The notes under the pieces were generated by a model. That model searched no databases. It had not been told where the DNA came from and saw nothing but the letters and a program-made list of their open reading frames with translations. Of a stretch of DNA of 64,000 nucleotides, positions 8,058 through 17,435 are shown one piece after another. Within the stretch, counting starts at the first letter, position 1, and each line of letters begins with the position of its first letter. The translations under genes were made by a program, and so were the position numbers. This stretch comes from VRUE01 sp963753245 (GTDB taxonomy: Bacteria; Actinomycetota; Thermoleophilia; Solirubrobacterales; 70-9). The stretch spans positions 372,001 to 436,000 of the forward strand of contig CAVWBK010000007.1 in the NCBI GenBank assembly GCA_963753245.1, written 5' to 3'.

Positions 8058-9434
8058 ATGCCAGGAGTAGTCATAGTCGGTGCCCAGTGGGGGGATGAGG
8101 GCAAGGGGAAGGTCGTCGACCTGCTCGCCGATCAGACCGACATGATCGTGCGCTTCCAGGGCGGCAACAACGCCGGCCACACGATCGTCCGCGACGGCGA
8201 GGAGTTCAAGTTCCACCTGATCCCTTCGGGAATCCTCTACTCAGACAAGACCTGCGTGATCGGCAACGGCGTCGTCCTCGACCCGCGCATCCTGCTCGGT
8301 GAGATCGACGGCTTGCGTCGCCGAGGTGTCGACGTCAGCAACCTGAGGATCTCGGCCAACGCCCATCTGATCATGCCCTACCACGTGCTGCTCGACACCG
8401 CCGGCGAGATGAAACTCGGCAAGCTCTCACTGGGCACCACCCGACGTGGGATCGGGCCCTGCTACGCCGATAAGGCGCTGCGGCTCGGCATCCGCGTCCA
8501 GGACCTGCTCGATGAGAAGATCCTGCGGGCCAAGATCCGCACCGCGCTTGAGCCCAAGCAGCAGGCACTGCGCGAACTATCGGTGCGCCGCCGCAAGGCG
8601 CGAAAGGAGGCCGGTGAGGGCGGTGAGCGCGATGCCGAGCAGCCGCTTGAGGACACCCCCGACCCCCGCCTGGACCTGCACACGATGACCGAGGAACACG
8701 TCAGCTATGGCCACCGTCTGGAGCCCCACATCGCCGACACCGCGCGACTTTGTTGGGAGACCCTCGACGCCGGGCGCACGGTGCTCTTTGAGGGTGCGCA
8801 GGCGACGATGCTCGACCTCGACCACGGCACCTATCCGTTCGTCACCTCCTCGAACCCGATCGCCGGCGCGGCGACCGTCGGGGCCGGGGTCGGGCCGACC
8901 GACATCGACGAGGTCTGGGGTGTGGCCAAGGCCTACGCGACCAGGGTCGGCGCCGGCCCATTTCCCACCGAGCTGCACGACGCGGTTGGCCGGCGCCTGA
9001 TCGAGCGTGGCCACGAGTACGGCACGACGACCGGCCGCGAGCGTCGCTGCGGCTGGATCGACCTGGTCGCCCTGCGCTATGCGGCGCGGCTCAATCGGAT
9101 GACGGCGCTGACGATCACCAAGCTCGACGTCCTGCGCGGGATCGATCCGCTGCGGCTCGCGGTCCGCTATCGCTCAAAGGAGGGCGCGGTCCTCGACAGC
9201 TTTCCCTACCACCAGTCGATCCTGCACTCGGCGCTCCCCGAGTACAAGGAGCTGCCGGGATTCGACACCGGGATCGAGGCGCTACGCAGCGAGGCCGAAC
9301 TGCCCCCCCAGGCCCGCGCCTATCTGGACTTCATCGCCGAGTTCATCGGCGTGCCGATCCGCCTGGTTGGGGTCGGCCCCGATCGCGACCAGGTTATCTG
9401 GCTCGGCGAGGAGCCGAGTCTGCGCGCCGCCTGA
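8058..9434 (+). CDS. purA: Adenylosuccinate synthetase
   Basis: A 458-residue enzyme that joins IMP and aspartate using GTP, the first committed step to AMP. The P-loop-like GAQWGDEGKGK is at about residues 7-17, followed by GGNNAGHT, the TTRRGIGPCYADK segment, GAQATMLDLDHGTYPFVTSS and the C-terminal TTGRERRCGWID. It is about 25 residues longer than the E. coli protein because of a charged, Arg/Glu-rich insertion near residues 175-205. ATG 8058 is chosen over TTG 8037 because the first conserved strand follows it directly. It ends one base before a convergent lipoprotein gene. Confidence 0.95.
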   Translation: MPGVVIVGAQWGDEGKGKVVDLLADQTDMIVRFQGGNNAGHTIVRDGEEFKFHLIPSGILYSDKTCVIGNGVVLDPRILLGEIDGLRRRGVDVSNLRISANAHLIMPYHVLLDTAGEMKLGKLSLGTTRRGIGPCYADKALRLGIRVQDLLDEKILRAKIRTALEPKQQALRELSVRRRKARKEAGEGGERDAEQPLEDTPDPRLDLHTMTEEHVSYGHRLEPHIADTARLCWETLDAGRTVLFEGAQATMLDLDHGTYPFVTSSNPIAGAATVGAGVGPTDIDEVWGVAKAYATRVGAGPFPTELHDAVGRRLIERGHEYGTTTGRERRCGWIDLVALRYAARLNRMTALTITKLDVLRGIDPLRLAVRYRSKEGAVLDSFPYHQSILHSALPEYKELPGFDTGIEALRSEAELPPQARAYLDFIAEFIGVPIRLVGVGPDRDQVIWLGEEPSLRAA

Positions 9435-10112
9435 CTAGTAGCTGAGCGGGGTCGGGCCCAAGCTCGTCAGCTTCCATTCCCCATTTTCGAGCCTCAGCGT
9501 GTAGGAGTAGGGTTTGCCGTCAATGCCGTGGTAGAGGGCGAAGCCATCGCCTTTTTCGACCCGCAGGCTGACCACAGCGCCCTTCATTGTGTCGGGGGGA
9601 CGGCCGGGCGCCTGGGCGTTGACCAGTTCGATCACTCCGGGGCAGGTTTTGCTTTTCACTTTGGGGATTTTCGAAGCGAACTGCTCGATCTGGGCGAGGT
9701 TTTTTTGCGAGAGCAGCGCGCAGACCTTCGCCCATTCTTTGTGTTCGCTGGCCCTGTAGTAGGTGCGGATCGTCGCCGTCGCCTTGGCCCGTTCTGAGCC
9801 GCCGGCTTCTTCGCCGAATTCCTGGATGCTGTTATCGCCGCCGGGGGTTCGGAAGCTGGCGCTGCGTTCGCCCGCATGACTCCCGCCTCCAGATTCTGAT
9901 CCCGAGGCCGACTTCTTTTCGGACTTAGCGCCGCCGGGATGATTTTCGGTCGACTGCGGCTGGGCTCCTTCGCCGCCGGTTTCGCCGCTGGGCACGGTGG
10001 CCGTCGTCTGTTCGGTGCTGGCGGTGCTCGAGCTACCGCCACCGCAGGCGCCGAGAGCCGCGGTGCAGGCGAGGGCAAGCAGCAGCGCAGCGAATTTTCG
10101 GCCTCCTCCCAT
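9435..10112 (-). CDS. Putative lipoprotein, function unknown
   Basis: A 225-residue exported protein. The N-terminal signal peptide ends in a lipobox LGAC with the acylated Cys at residue 23. A Ser/Thr/Gly-rich low-complexity linker (about 24-100) is followed by a compact C-terminal domain (about 105-225) containing TIRTYYRASEHKEWAKVCALLS, a pattern like small NTF2-like/'DUF4878-type' lipoprotein domains; this match was made by eye. Glu is almost always GAA here, unlike neighbouring cytosolic genes. Its stop abuts the purA stop (zero gap), so the transcripts converge. Confidence 0.8.
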   Translation of the reverse strand: MGGGRKFAALLLALACTAALGACGGGSSSTASTEQTTATVPSGETGGEGAQPQSTENHPGGAKSEKKSASGSESGGGSHAGERSASFRTPGGDNSIQEFGEEAGGSERAKATATIRTYYRASEHKEWAKVCALLSQKNLAQIEQFASKIPKVKSKTCPGVIELVNAQAPGRPPDTMKGAVVSLRVEKGDGFALYHGIDGKPYSYTLRLENGEWKLTSLGPTPLSY

Positions 10113-10653
10113 CGGGCCGAGATTTTAGCGGCTGGGGCCCATCCCCCTGCTTTGCAGTCTTTCGGCGACTTCCGGTAGATCCGCAGCCAGGGCCAGTGAG
10201 CGCCCACCGCGTGGCAGACACGGGTTGCCGCGGGAGGCCTGAGCGATCCCAACACCAGCGCATCCTGGCGGCAATGATCGCGGTCGATTTCAAGCGCGGC
10301 TACCCCGAGACCCAAGTGGTCGTCGTGGTCGGCATCGCCGGCCTCTTGAGGAAGAAGGCCTTCTATGAGCTCTTCTCCAGCGGGGAGGAGTGCCTCTCAG
10401 CCTCCTATGACGCCCTGTTGGGAACCCTGCTCGGCGATACCGCGCGGGGCTTTGGGTCAAAGCCAGGACCCCCTGGGTCGAGCGCGTCGCCGCGGCCGCC
10501 TGCCCGGATCGCGCTGCCATTCCTGGGCCCCGCGCGAGCACCGGCAAGCGGTAGCCGGCTGCGCTCGGCGCTGAGAACTAAGAGAGGCGGCCAAACGGCC
10601 GCCTCTCTTATTGCCCCTTTTCGTCCCGAGATCTAAGCCCAGGCGCTACCCAA
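10113..10653. other. 540-bp region with only a doubtful ORF
   Basis: No gene is recognised here. A plus-strand frame is open from ATG 10274 (or an upstream start at 10196) to 10636. The part from 10274 to about 10460 (MIAVDFKRGYPETQVVVVVG...) reads like real coding sequence, but downstream it becomes Pro/Arg/Ala-rich and runs through a strong terminator hairpin. It may be a small unknown protein or the remnant of one. Confidence 0.35.
10579..10610. terminator. Strong bidirectional terminator hairpin
   Basis: Perfect 14-bp inverted repeat (10579-10592 with 10597-10610) around an AAAC loop. Reading plus, it is followed by a T-rich stretch including CCCCTTTT. Reading minus, it lies 44 bases after the stop of the secreted-protein gene, so it probably ends the minus-strand Mce-linked transcript. 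Confidence 0.8.
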
Positions 10654-11430
10654 CTACTTGGTCGGCGTGCAGGGCCGAACCACTCCGCCTTTGGCTTTGG
10701 TGCCGTCGTGGAAGATGGCTTCGCCCTGGGCGACGATCGTCCCGTTCGTGCATTTCGCCGCGAGGTAGCTCACCTTCTTGCCATTGGAGGTGAATTTTTT
10801 ATTGATCGTCAGATTGAAGCTCGTCACCGAGCCCGCGTAGCCGGAGATCTTCGGAATCGTGGCGACCGATTTGAGTCCGTAGCGGCCGTTGTGGATTTTG
10901 GTGATTTTGACCGTCGTCACCAGCGCCGCGGTGACCGGATTCGACAGATAGGCATGGATGAAGAGGGTCGTCGTGCCCCCCTTGACGCCGCCGTTGAAGA
11001 TCAGCAGCTGGCTCTTGAGCTGAACCGGCTGTGATTCGGGGAAGAGCAGCTGGACCTGGGTGTTGCCAGATCCAATCAAAGCCGGACCGCAAACTTTTTT
11101 GGCGTCGACCGTGGTCCGCGCTTCGAGCTGGCCCTGCTTGCAGGTCGCCAGGCCCTTGGCGTCGACGGAGCCGTTTTTGTCGGTTTCGAGAATGAAGCTC
11201 GTGATCGGCGGCGGCTGGGTGTGATCGTCGGTTTCGATTTTGCCCGAGACGTTGAGCGCGATCGGGGTCGGCTTCGTCTTCGAGAGCTTGGTCGGCGAGA
11301 AGCCGCCGTTGAAGGTGAGGACCAGATTGCCGACCTTGATCACCGCCGGCTTGTAGGCACTGGCAACGCCCGCAAAGAGCAGGGCTCCTGCAGCTCCGAC
11401 GGCGATTATCCACGTAAGACGCTTGCGCAT
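10654..11430 (-). CDS. Secreted four-cysteine protein, Mce-associated family (paralogue 1)
   Basis: A 258-residue protein with a Sec-type signal peptide (about 1-25, cleaved near VASA). It is paralogous to the products at 20537-21319 and 24760-25545: shared features are KVGNLVL/F-x-P-x-x-L-x-K near the start, a GLATC motif, a central FNG, an IPKISG strand, a GKKVSYLAAKC motif and a late F-x-DG. Four cysteines align in all three, suggesting two disulfides. It lies 137 bp downstream of the last mce gene on the same strand with AAAGGAG before its ATG. Family unnamed to me; an extracytoplasmic role with the Mce system is inference. Confidence 0.8.
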   Translation of the reverse strand: MRKRLTWIIAVGAAGALLFAGVASAYKPAVIKVGNLVLTFNGGFSPTKLSKTKPTPIALNVSGKIETDDHTQPPPITSFILETDKNGSVDAKGLATCKQGQLEARTTVDAKKVCGPALIGSGNTQVQLLFPESQPVQLKSQLLIFNGGVKGGTTTLFIHAYLSNPVTAALVTTVKITKIHNGRYGLKSVATIPKISGYAGSVTSFNLTINKKFTSNGKKVSYLAAKCTNGTIVAQGEAIFHDGTKAKGGVVRPCTPTK

Positions 11431-11567
11431 TTCTCTTTCTTTCTCCTTTGCGGCCGATCCTCAGAGCGACCGATTGGCGGCGTCATTCTCTTTCCCGTAT
11501 CCCGCCAAGCTACCAACAATTACTAGCTCTAAACCCCCTGGCAGAGGAAAGGATCGCTTTGACAACC

Positions 11568-13109
11568 TCATTTGCCCTGTTCGAGTGTGTGCTGGTAGGT
11601 AGTTGCCGGGCCGCTGCCGAAGATCGGCGGGAAGGGAGCCTGCTGGGTGCAGGCAGGGGCAGCGATGTTGGCCGAATTTTCCTGTCCGGCGAAGGCATAT
11701 TTCTTCAGCAGTTCAAAGAATTCGGTCGCTTTTTTAATGTCGCCGTTTTCGACCCGTTCGTTGAAGGCAGGTTCATTCGGCGTGTTCGGATTGAGCGCTG
11801 CCGTCACCCCGGTGCATCCGTGCGTGTTGAAGCTCGGCAAGCCGGCGGCGAGGTTCTTATATGAGAGCGGCTGGGTGTAGGCGTTGGTGCGGTTGATCGA
11901 GACGCGGCTAGAGAAGGTCGCCAGCGATTCGGGGTTAAACGGACCCATCGCGCGCAGGTAGTGCTGCGCTGGGCCCAATTCGCTGGGCGTGACCGCCTGG
12001 GTCGCGGCCGGCACATTTGCCATCGCCGCGGTGATCTCGTGCTTGTAATTGCCCAGACCGGTGAGAATCGGGTTCAGGTTTCGCAGGAACGGATCGGCGG
12101 CGCGCAGGAAGGGCGGAAAATCGTCGCGCAGCAGTTTGCGCAGCGCCGGGAAGCCAGTGGTCGACTTGGCGATCACCGGACCGAAGCCTTCGAAGAAGGC
12201 CTTGGCCTGAGGGGCCAGCTTGCCGAAGGCGACCAGGGTCGGCGAGAGCTGTTCGGCGGCAGGTACGAGCTGGCGGGCAAGCGGGTCGGTGTTGATCGCA
12301 AATGCTTTGAGTCGATTTAAGGTCAGCCTGGACTGGTCCTCGAAGGTCGGGAAGGCGCGGAACAGCGCTTCGATGTCCTGGTCGCGCGCTGCTGTCGTGT
12401 GGAAGACCCCGTCGGCAGCGCGGATCAGATCGGCGAGCTGCCCTTCACGGCCGCGGAAAGCCTGCAGGGCGACCGCGCCATTGCTGAAGAGCTGGCGTAC
12501 CGCCAATCTCTGGGTGTCGAGAACCCGGAAGAGTTTGTCGAATTCGGTGAAGGTGGTGTCGAGTTCGCCGAGGCCGTTTGAGAAGTCAAGCCCGCGGCCC
12601 TGGATCGCGATCGCGACATTTTGCATCCATTCCTGGAAAGCCGCTCGCGTCTGGGGGTTGAAGGTCCGGAAGATCTCATCGATCTGGACCGAACTGGCGA
12701 CGTTTGCGGCCGGCAGCGTTTCCCCGTCCTGGAGCTTTGGTCCATCGCGATTGCCGGGCGTCAATTCGACGTAGGTCTCTGAGAGCAGCGTCTTGGTTCG
12801 CAGGATCGCCCGCGTGTCACGGGGCAGCGGCGCGTACTGGTCTTCGATGTCGATCGTCGCGATCGCCAACTTGCCGGGGTTGCGGGCGATGCTCTGGACT
12901 TTGCCCACGTTGACACCCGAGATCCGCACGTCGGACTGTTCGGCGAGCTGGGCGGCCTCGCTGAAGGGGATCGTGATTTCGTATGGCTTTGCCTTGAACG
13001 GGGTCGGCCCGCCGAAGGTGATCCAGAGGAAGAGCAGGATGCCAAAGCACGACAGTGCGAAGGCGGCGATCACGAGCAGCTGCGTGGTGCTGGGCGCGCG
13101 CTTGCTCAT
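11568..13109 (-). CDS. MlaD/Mce-family protein, sixth (last) gene of the mce operon
   Basis: A 513-residue Mce protein. One N-terminal membrane helix (about 9-31) is followed by the MCE domain (about 40-120) with SDVRISGVNVGKVQSI, then a long helical region to about residue 400 and a loosely structured C-terminus with cysteines. Such proteins form a lipid-conducting hexamer or tube across the envelope. ATG 13109 is preferred because it overlaps the preceding stop by four bases (ATGA); an in-frame start 15 bases upstream has no such link. By position it matches MceF, but orthology is not established. Confidence 0.88.
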   Translation of the reverse strand: MSKRAPSTTQLLVIAAFALSCFGILLFLWITFGGPTPFKAKPYEITIPFSEAAQLAEQSDVRISGVNVGKVQSIARNPGKLAIATIDIEDQYAPLPRDTRAILRTKTLLSETYVELTPGNRDGPKLQDGETLPAANVASSVQIDEIFRTFNPQTRAAFQEWMQNVAIAIQGRGLDFSNGLGELDTTFTEFDKLFRVLDTQRLAVRQLFSNGAVALQAFRGREGQLADLIRAADGVFHTTAARDQDIEALFRAFPTFEDQSRLTLNRLKAFAINTDPLARQLVPAAEQLSPTLVAFGKLAPQAKAFFEGFGPVIAKSTTGFPALRKLLRDDFPPFLRAADPFLRNLNPILTGLGNYKHEITAAMANVPAATQAVTPSELGPAQHYLRAMGPFNPESLATFSSRVSINRTNAYTQPLSYKNLAAGLPSFNTHGCTGVTAALNPNTPNEPAFNERVENGDIKKATEFFELLKKYAFAGQENSANIAAPACTQQAPFPPIFGSGPATTYQHTLEQGK

Positions 13110-14503
13110 GTCCCCGGCCCACATTTGATGCCGGCCTTCGGTTCCGACACTTCTGGCAGCTGATCGGTGCGCGGGATGCGGACTCCGAGCAGGATTGTCT
13201 TCACATACGGTTTGAGCCCGCCGAGGCCGTAGCCGAGGTCACTGCCGGTGCAGGAGATCTCGACCAGGCCGCGCTGGATCGGGCCGCCGGCATCCTGGAG
13301 GTTGTAGGTCGCGTTCAGGTCGTGGTTGAGCCAGGGCAGATAGAAGAGGAAGCTCTGCTTGGAGCCGCTGGGCTTGTAGGCGAGCTCGTTGAAGAAAGAA
13401 TTGAGGGCGCCGAGACTGTTGCCAAAACCGGCGACCGTCTTCTTTAGATCCGGCGCCGCCTGCTTGGTGTGGGTGAGCACCGGTCGGATCTGACGGGTGA
13501 AGGGTCGGATCTGGTCGCGGATCGGGACCGTCGTCTGGCCGAAGAAGCGCTCGCTCGCCTTGAACGCGGGGCCCAGCGCTTCGGCCTGGGGGATCAAGCT
13601 GATCAAGGCCGGCCGGGCTGCGATCGAGAACTTGTTCGAGCTCGCCAAGCCGGCCTCGGCGGCGACCAATGTGCTTGGGAACTCGACCAGGGATTCCTGC
13701 AGGGCCTGCTGCTGGTGGGCAAAGGCACCGAGCGCCCCGTTCGAGCCGCTCACAAAACGTTCGATCTCGGTGTCGCGGCGCCCCAGTTCGGTGGTCAGCG
13801 TGCCGAAGTTATGGATCACGTGAGCGAGTGCGACGCGGCGCTGGGCTACTGCCTTGTTGAGTTTGGCGACGTAGCCGACAAAGGGTTCGAAGCGTCGAAA
13901 GGCGCCGGCCAGCTGGTGACCGTCGCCGACCCCCTGGGCGCCGCCGGCGAGCAGCAGCTGCAGGTACTGGCGGGTGTCGGCGTCGAGGGTGGCGAGGAAG
14001 GCGTCGAGGTTGGTGTTGGATTTGGTCTGCGCGAGCGGGATGTTGTCGCCCGCTTCCAGATGGCCCGGAGCAGTGCCGGGGGTGATCTCGACGACCATGT
14101 CGTCGAGATTGGTTTTGGGCCGCATCAGAAGCGTCGCGTCAGGATGGATCAGTTCCATGTACTTGGGCTCGATGTCCATGCCGATCACAGCGTGGCCGTC
14201 TTCGAGCGCGACCGAGCTGATCTTGCCGACCTGGATTCCGGCGATGTCGACCGCCTGTCCCTGCCCGGGGGCGATGGCCTGGGCGGTTTCGAACTCGCCC
14301 GTGATGTGGACGAATTCTTCGCCGACAAACGGCGCCCATGACGGCAACGAGGCTTTCTGCTGGGTGAAGATGAAGAGCATCATCGCCAGACCCGCGACGA
14401 TCAGGACGACGATCGCGATCGAGTCTTTGCTGCGACCTCGCGACTGGCGCGAGAGCGTCGTCGTGAAGTGGCGCAGGCGCGAGGGTTTCTTCTGCTCGCT
14501 CAT
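13106..14503 (-). CDS. MlaD/Mce-family protein, fifth gene of the mce operon
   Basis: A 465-residue Mce protein. After a basic N-terminus there is a membrane helix (about 27-46), then the MCE domain with VDIAGIQVGKISSVAL (about 83-98) and a long helical region. Three cysteine-containing segments lie near the C-terminus. By operon position it corresponds to MceE, but the canonical lipobox of mycobacterial MceE is absent. ATGA overlaps join it to both neighbours. Glu codons are mostly GAA. Confidence 0.88.
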   Translation of the reverse strand: MSEQKKPSRLRHFTTTLSRQSRGRSKDSIAIVVLIVAGLAMMLFIFTQQKASLPSWAPFVGEEFVHITGEFETAQAIAPGQGQAVDIAGIQVGKISSVALEDGHAVIGMDIEPKYMELIHPDATLLMRPKTNLDDMVVEITPGTAPGHLEAGDNIPLAQTKSNTNLDAFLATLDADTRQYLQLLLAGGAQGVGDGHQLAGAFRRFEPFVGYVAKLNKAVAQRRVALAHVIHNFGTLTTELGRRDTEIERFVSGSNGALGAFAHQQQALQESLVEFPSTLVAAEAGLASSNKFSIAARPALISLIPQAEALGPAFKASERFFGQTTVPIRDQIRPFTRQIRPVLTHTKQAAPDLKKTVAGFGNSLGALNSFFNELAYKPSGSKQSFLFYLPWLNHDLNATYNLQDAGGPIQRGLVEISCTGSDLGYGLGGLKPYVKTILLGVRIPRTDQLPEVSEPKAGIKCGPGT

Positions 14504-16008
14504 TTGACCGGCACCAGGGTCGGGGGGTGAACTTCGCCGAGTCCGCTGTTGATGTCGGGGACCGGGTTCTTGTCGCAGCGGACTTCAGGCTTCAGCGGCG
14601 GGCGCCCGCCGAGCAGCGGCTGGGTGCCCTGGGGGGCGGTTGTCGCGAAGGCGAAGTTCTGTTTGTCGGTGGGCAGATTTCCACTGGGGTTGGACTCTTC
14701 AACCAACACGTCTCCGCCCCCCGGTTGGAGCCGGAAGTAGGACCCGTTGCCGTCGAAGTTCTGGCTCTGGCCGGCGAAATCGGTCAGCGTGTAGAAGAAC
14801 TCGCGGTAGTTGGGACCGCCGGTGCTGGAGGCATCGTTGATGGTCTGATCGCTGGTCGGGATCAGGACCTTGCTCGAGCACAGCGAGAGTTGGTTGAGCT
14901 GGGGCAGGGTGTTGGACTTCCCTTCCACCGCCGCGCCGGCCAGCCCGGGGGTCAATTCCGCCAGCAGCCGGGCGCTGCCGCCGCCCTCCTTGCCCGAGAG
15001 CAGCGGGCGCGCCTGCTTTAGCCACGGTTTGGAAGCTGAGATCAACCCTGGCAGTTCGGCGACCGCCGGGGTCAGCGCGATCGCGTAGGCGCGCAGCGGC
15101 GGCAGCGCCCGGTTGAGGTTGACCAGCGAACTGTGCGCGGTGTTCAGGGTCGGGGCGAAATGCTGCAGTGTCTGTTCGAGGTGCGCCGACTGGTTGGAGA
15201 GCGCGCCGGTGAAGACGTCGAAGTTGACAATCAGGCTCTGCAGGTCGGCGTCGCGGCGCGCGAAGGCGCCGAAGGTGCGACCGGCGCCGGCGATCGCCCG
15301 CGAGAGGTCACCGGGGCTGGTACCGAGCAGGGCGTTGGTCGTCTGGGCGCCATAGCGGCCGGCGTCGCCCCCGTATTTGAAGACCCCGTTGAGGGCCGCG
15401 CCGCCCGTTTTGCCACGCACAGCGGGCAGCTGGGTGGCGTCTTCGGCGGCGGTCGGCTTTTCGTTCAGGGCCGCCCCCAGGCCCTCGAGCAGGCTGCCGA
15501 GGTTGGCGCGCACCGGCGACTGCAGCGCGGTCAGGATCTCGTCGAGCTGGACCGCGGTCGAGGTGTGGCTGACGGGGATTGTTTCACCGCTGCCGAGTTC
15601 GGGCGCGCTCGGGCTGCCCGGCTCGAGTTCGATGAAGAAGTTGCCCTCGAGGAAGATCCGCGGGCGGATCTCAGCAAAGGCGTCCTTGTGGATCGGGCGC
15701 CCCGACCCGTCGACGGTAAAGGTGACCGTGGTCGCGTCGCCGTCGCGTTCGACCCCGATCACTTCGCCAACTTCAACGCCGGCGATCCGCACCGGAGATT
15801 TGGTCGAGATGTTGACCCCGTTGGCAAAGGTCGCCTTGACTTCATAGCCATAGCTCGTGAACGGCACGTGTCCGGTGAAGGCGAGGTAGGGGCCGATGAT
15901 GATGATCGCCATGAAGACCGCGGCGATCACCGCATTACTCGGGTGCCAGCCGAAGATGCCGCGGCCTTCCGCCACGGCTTTGACGTCGCGCTCGGGCAGG
16001 CGTCCCAT
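14500..16008 (-). CDS. MlaD/Mce-family protein, fourth gene of the mce operon
   Basis: A 502-residue Mce protein with a membrane helix at about residues 27-46 and an MCE domain containing SPVRIAGVEVGEVIGV (about 70-85). A GNFFIELEPGSPSAPEL strand region closes the domain, then a long alpha-helical stretch and a proline-rich end. It starts within the preceding stop (TGATG) and ends overlapping the next ATG by four bases, so the six mce genes form one tightly coupled unit. Position matches MceD. Confidence 0.88.
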   Translation of the reverse strand: MGRLPERDVKAVAEGRGIFGWHPSNAVIAAVFMAIIIIGPYLAFTGHVPFTSYGYEVKATFANGVNISTKSPVRIAGVEVGEVIGVERDGDATTVTFTVDGSGRPIHKDAFAEIRPRIFLEGNFFIELEPGSPSAPELGSGETIPVSHTSTAVQLDEILTALQSPVRANLGSLLEGLGAALNEKPTAAEDATQLPAVRGKTGGAALNGVFKYGGDAGRYGAQTTNALLGTSPGDLSRAIAGAGRTFGAFARRDADLQSLIVNFDVFTGALSNQSAHLEQTLQHFAPTLNTAHSSLVNLNRALPPLRAYAIALTPAVAELPGLISASKPWLKQARPLLSGKEGGGSARLLAELTPGLAGAAVEGKSNTLPQLNQLSLCSSKVLIPTSDQTINDASSTGGPNYREFFYTLTDFAGQSQNFDGNGSYFRLQPGGGDVLVEESNPSGNLPTDKQNFAFATTAPQGTQPLLGGRPPLKPEVRCDKNPVPDINSGLGEVHPPTLVPVK

Positions 16009-17435
16009 CAGCCGCCTTCCTTCAGCTGGCCGGAAGTCTTTGTGCCCTGGTTTCCCGGCACGTTTCCGATCACCGTCTTGCCCTTCAGGTAGGGCTCGTT
16101 GCCGGCCTCACACTCGGGGGTCTGGCCGGGGGAATCGGTGTTCGGATAGGGGTTGTAGTGGAGGTGATTGAGCGAGGCTTCCGGGCCACCGCCGTTGGCT
16201 GGTGCCGAAGCCGGGCTGCCCTCATTGTTCGGCCCTTCGGGCACCTGGAAGGAGATCGCCCGCACCCAGGTGGCCGCGCCGTTGCCCTGGCTGAAGGCGC
16301 TGCCGAGGTTGCGGAAGGCCAGCGTCAGGTAGTTGCAGGTCGTCTGCGCGGGGGCGATGAACTTGATCGCCGGGTTCAGCGTTTCGTTGGTGTCGATCAG
16401 GAGATCGAGCCCGTTGAAGACGCCCGGTGCTTCCTGGAAGGCAAGCAGCGCATTGGCGGTTGGGTTGAGCTGAGCGTCAAAGATCGGCGATTCCTTCAGT
16501 ACCGGGGTGCCGGCTCGCAGCGCCGCGTCGATCGTCGGCGAGGTTTCGGCTAGCGCCTTGGCGCCAGGCTGGAAGGCGGCGAAGAACCGTTCGGAGTCGT
16601 GCAGAAAGGGGCGTATTACCGGCAGGTCGGCATTCGCGGTGTCGAGGGTCGCGGGTCCTTTGGAGATCGTTTCCTGGATGTAGGGACGCGAGACCTGGGC
16701 GAAGGCGGCGAAGGTGCGATCGAGGACGATGAAGAGGTCGGCGTTGACCTGCGCGACCGGGGCGACCGTCGCGTTGAAGTCCTCCAGCGCCCGCCAGAAG
16801 CCGGCGAAGTTCGTTGAGGGCGTGGCCAGGCTGCGCAGCGGCGCCAGCGAGCTTTCGGCGAGTTTGCGCAGACTGCCAAAGGCGGCGTTCAGCACCGGGC
16901 CACGGCCGGCCAGGGCGTTGCCGAAGCCGGCCTCGTTTTGGCGGATAGCGAAGCGGGTTTTTTCGTCGAAGGTGTCGAAGAACTGATCGATATCGACCGG
17001 TTCGGGCCTGGCCGAGGCGAGCGGGATCGTTTCCCCAGCGGCGAAACCCTGGGAGGATTTACCGGGCACGATCTGCAGGTACTTGAGGCCGAGCGGTGAC
17101 TTCGGCCGGATGATCATCGTCGAGTCTTTGGGGAGCGGTTCGGCGCTCTTGTCGAGGCTGAGGCTGAGCTCGGCGGCGAAGTGGCCGTTCTTCAGTTCGA
17201 CCGGCACCACCGACTTGACAACGCCAACCCGCGCGCCGCCGATCCGCACCTCGTTGCCTTTGACCAGCGCCTGGGCATCGGGAACCTCGGCCTTCAGGTT
17301 GTAGGTCGATACGAAGGGCAACCCGTTGTTGGCGTTATAGGCGAGGAAGACCGCGACCAGGATCACGAGCACGGTCACCGCCCCGATCAGGACCGGGTTG
17401 CTGGCCACGCCCTGTATTCCGCTGCGATCTTTCAT
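16008..17435 (-). CDS. MlaD/Mce-family protein, third gene of the mce operon
   Basis: A 475-residue Mce protein. The membrane helix is at about residues 13-32, and the MCE domain carries NEVRIGGARVGVVKSV (about 60-75) and SPLGLKYLQIVPG. The region to about residue 380 is helical and repetitive in hydrophobic heptads; the C-terminal tail is Pro/Gly/Asn-rich. ATG 17435 overlaps the upstream stop by four bases. Position matches MceC. Substrate cannot be told from sequence. Confidence 0.88.
   Translation of the reverse strand: MKDRSGIQGVASNPVLIGAVTVLVILVAVFLAYNANNGLPFVSTYNLKAEVPDAQALVKGNEVRIGGARVGVVKSVVPVELKNGHFAAELSLSLDKSAEPLPKDSTMIIRPKSPLGLKYLQIVPGKSSQGFAAGETIPLASARPEPVDIDQFFDTFDEKTRFAIRQNEAGFGNALAGRGPVLNAAFGSLRKLAESSLAPLRSLATPSTNFAGFWRALEDFNATVAPVAQVNADLFIVLDRTFAAFAQVSRPYIQETISKGPATLDTANADLPVIRPFLHDSERFFAAFQPGAKALAETSPTIDAALRAGTPVLKESPIFDAQLNPTANALLAFQEAPGVFNGLDLLIDTNETLNPAIKFIAPAQTTCNYLTLAFRNLGSAFSQGNGAATWVRAISFQVPEGPNNEGSPASAPANGGGPEASLNHLHYNPYPNTDSPGQTPECEAGNEPYLKGKTVIGNVPGNQGTKTSGQLKEGG

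Noticed and set aside
13469..16092. Plus-strand open frames of 290-319 codons inside the mce operon
   Set aside because: They mirror the mce coding frames, have acidic/Gly-rich compositions typical of antisense translation, and no start signals.
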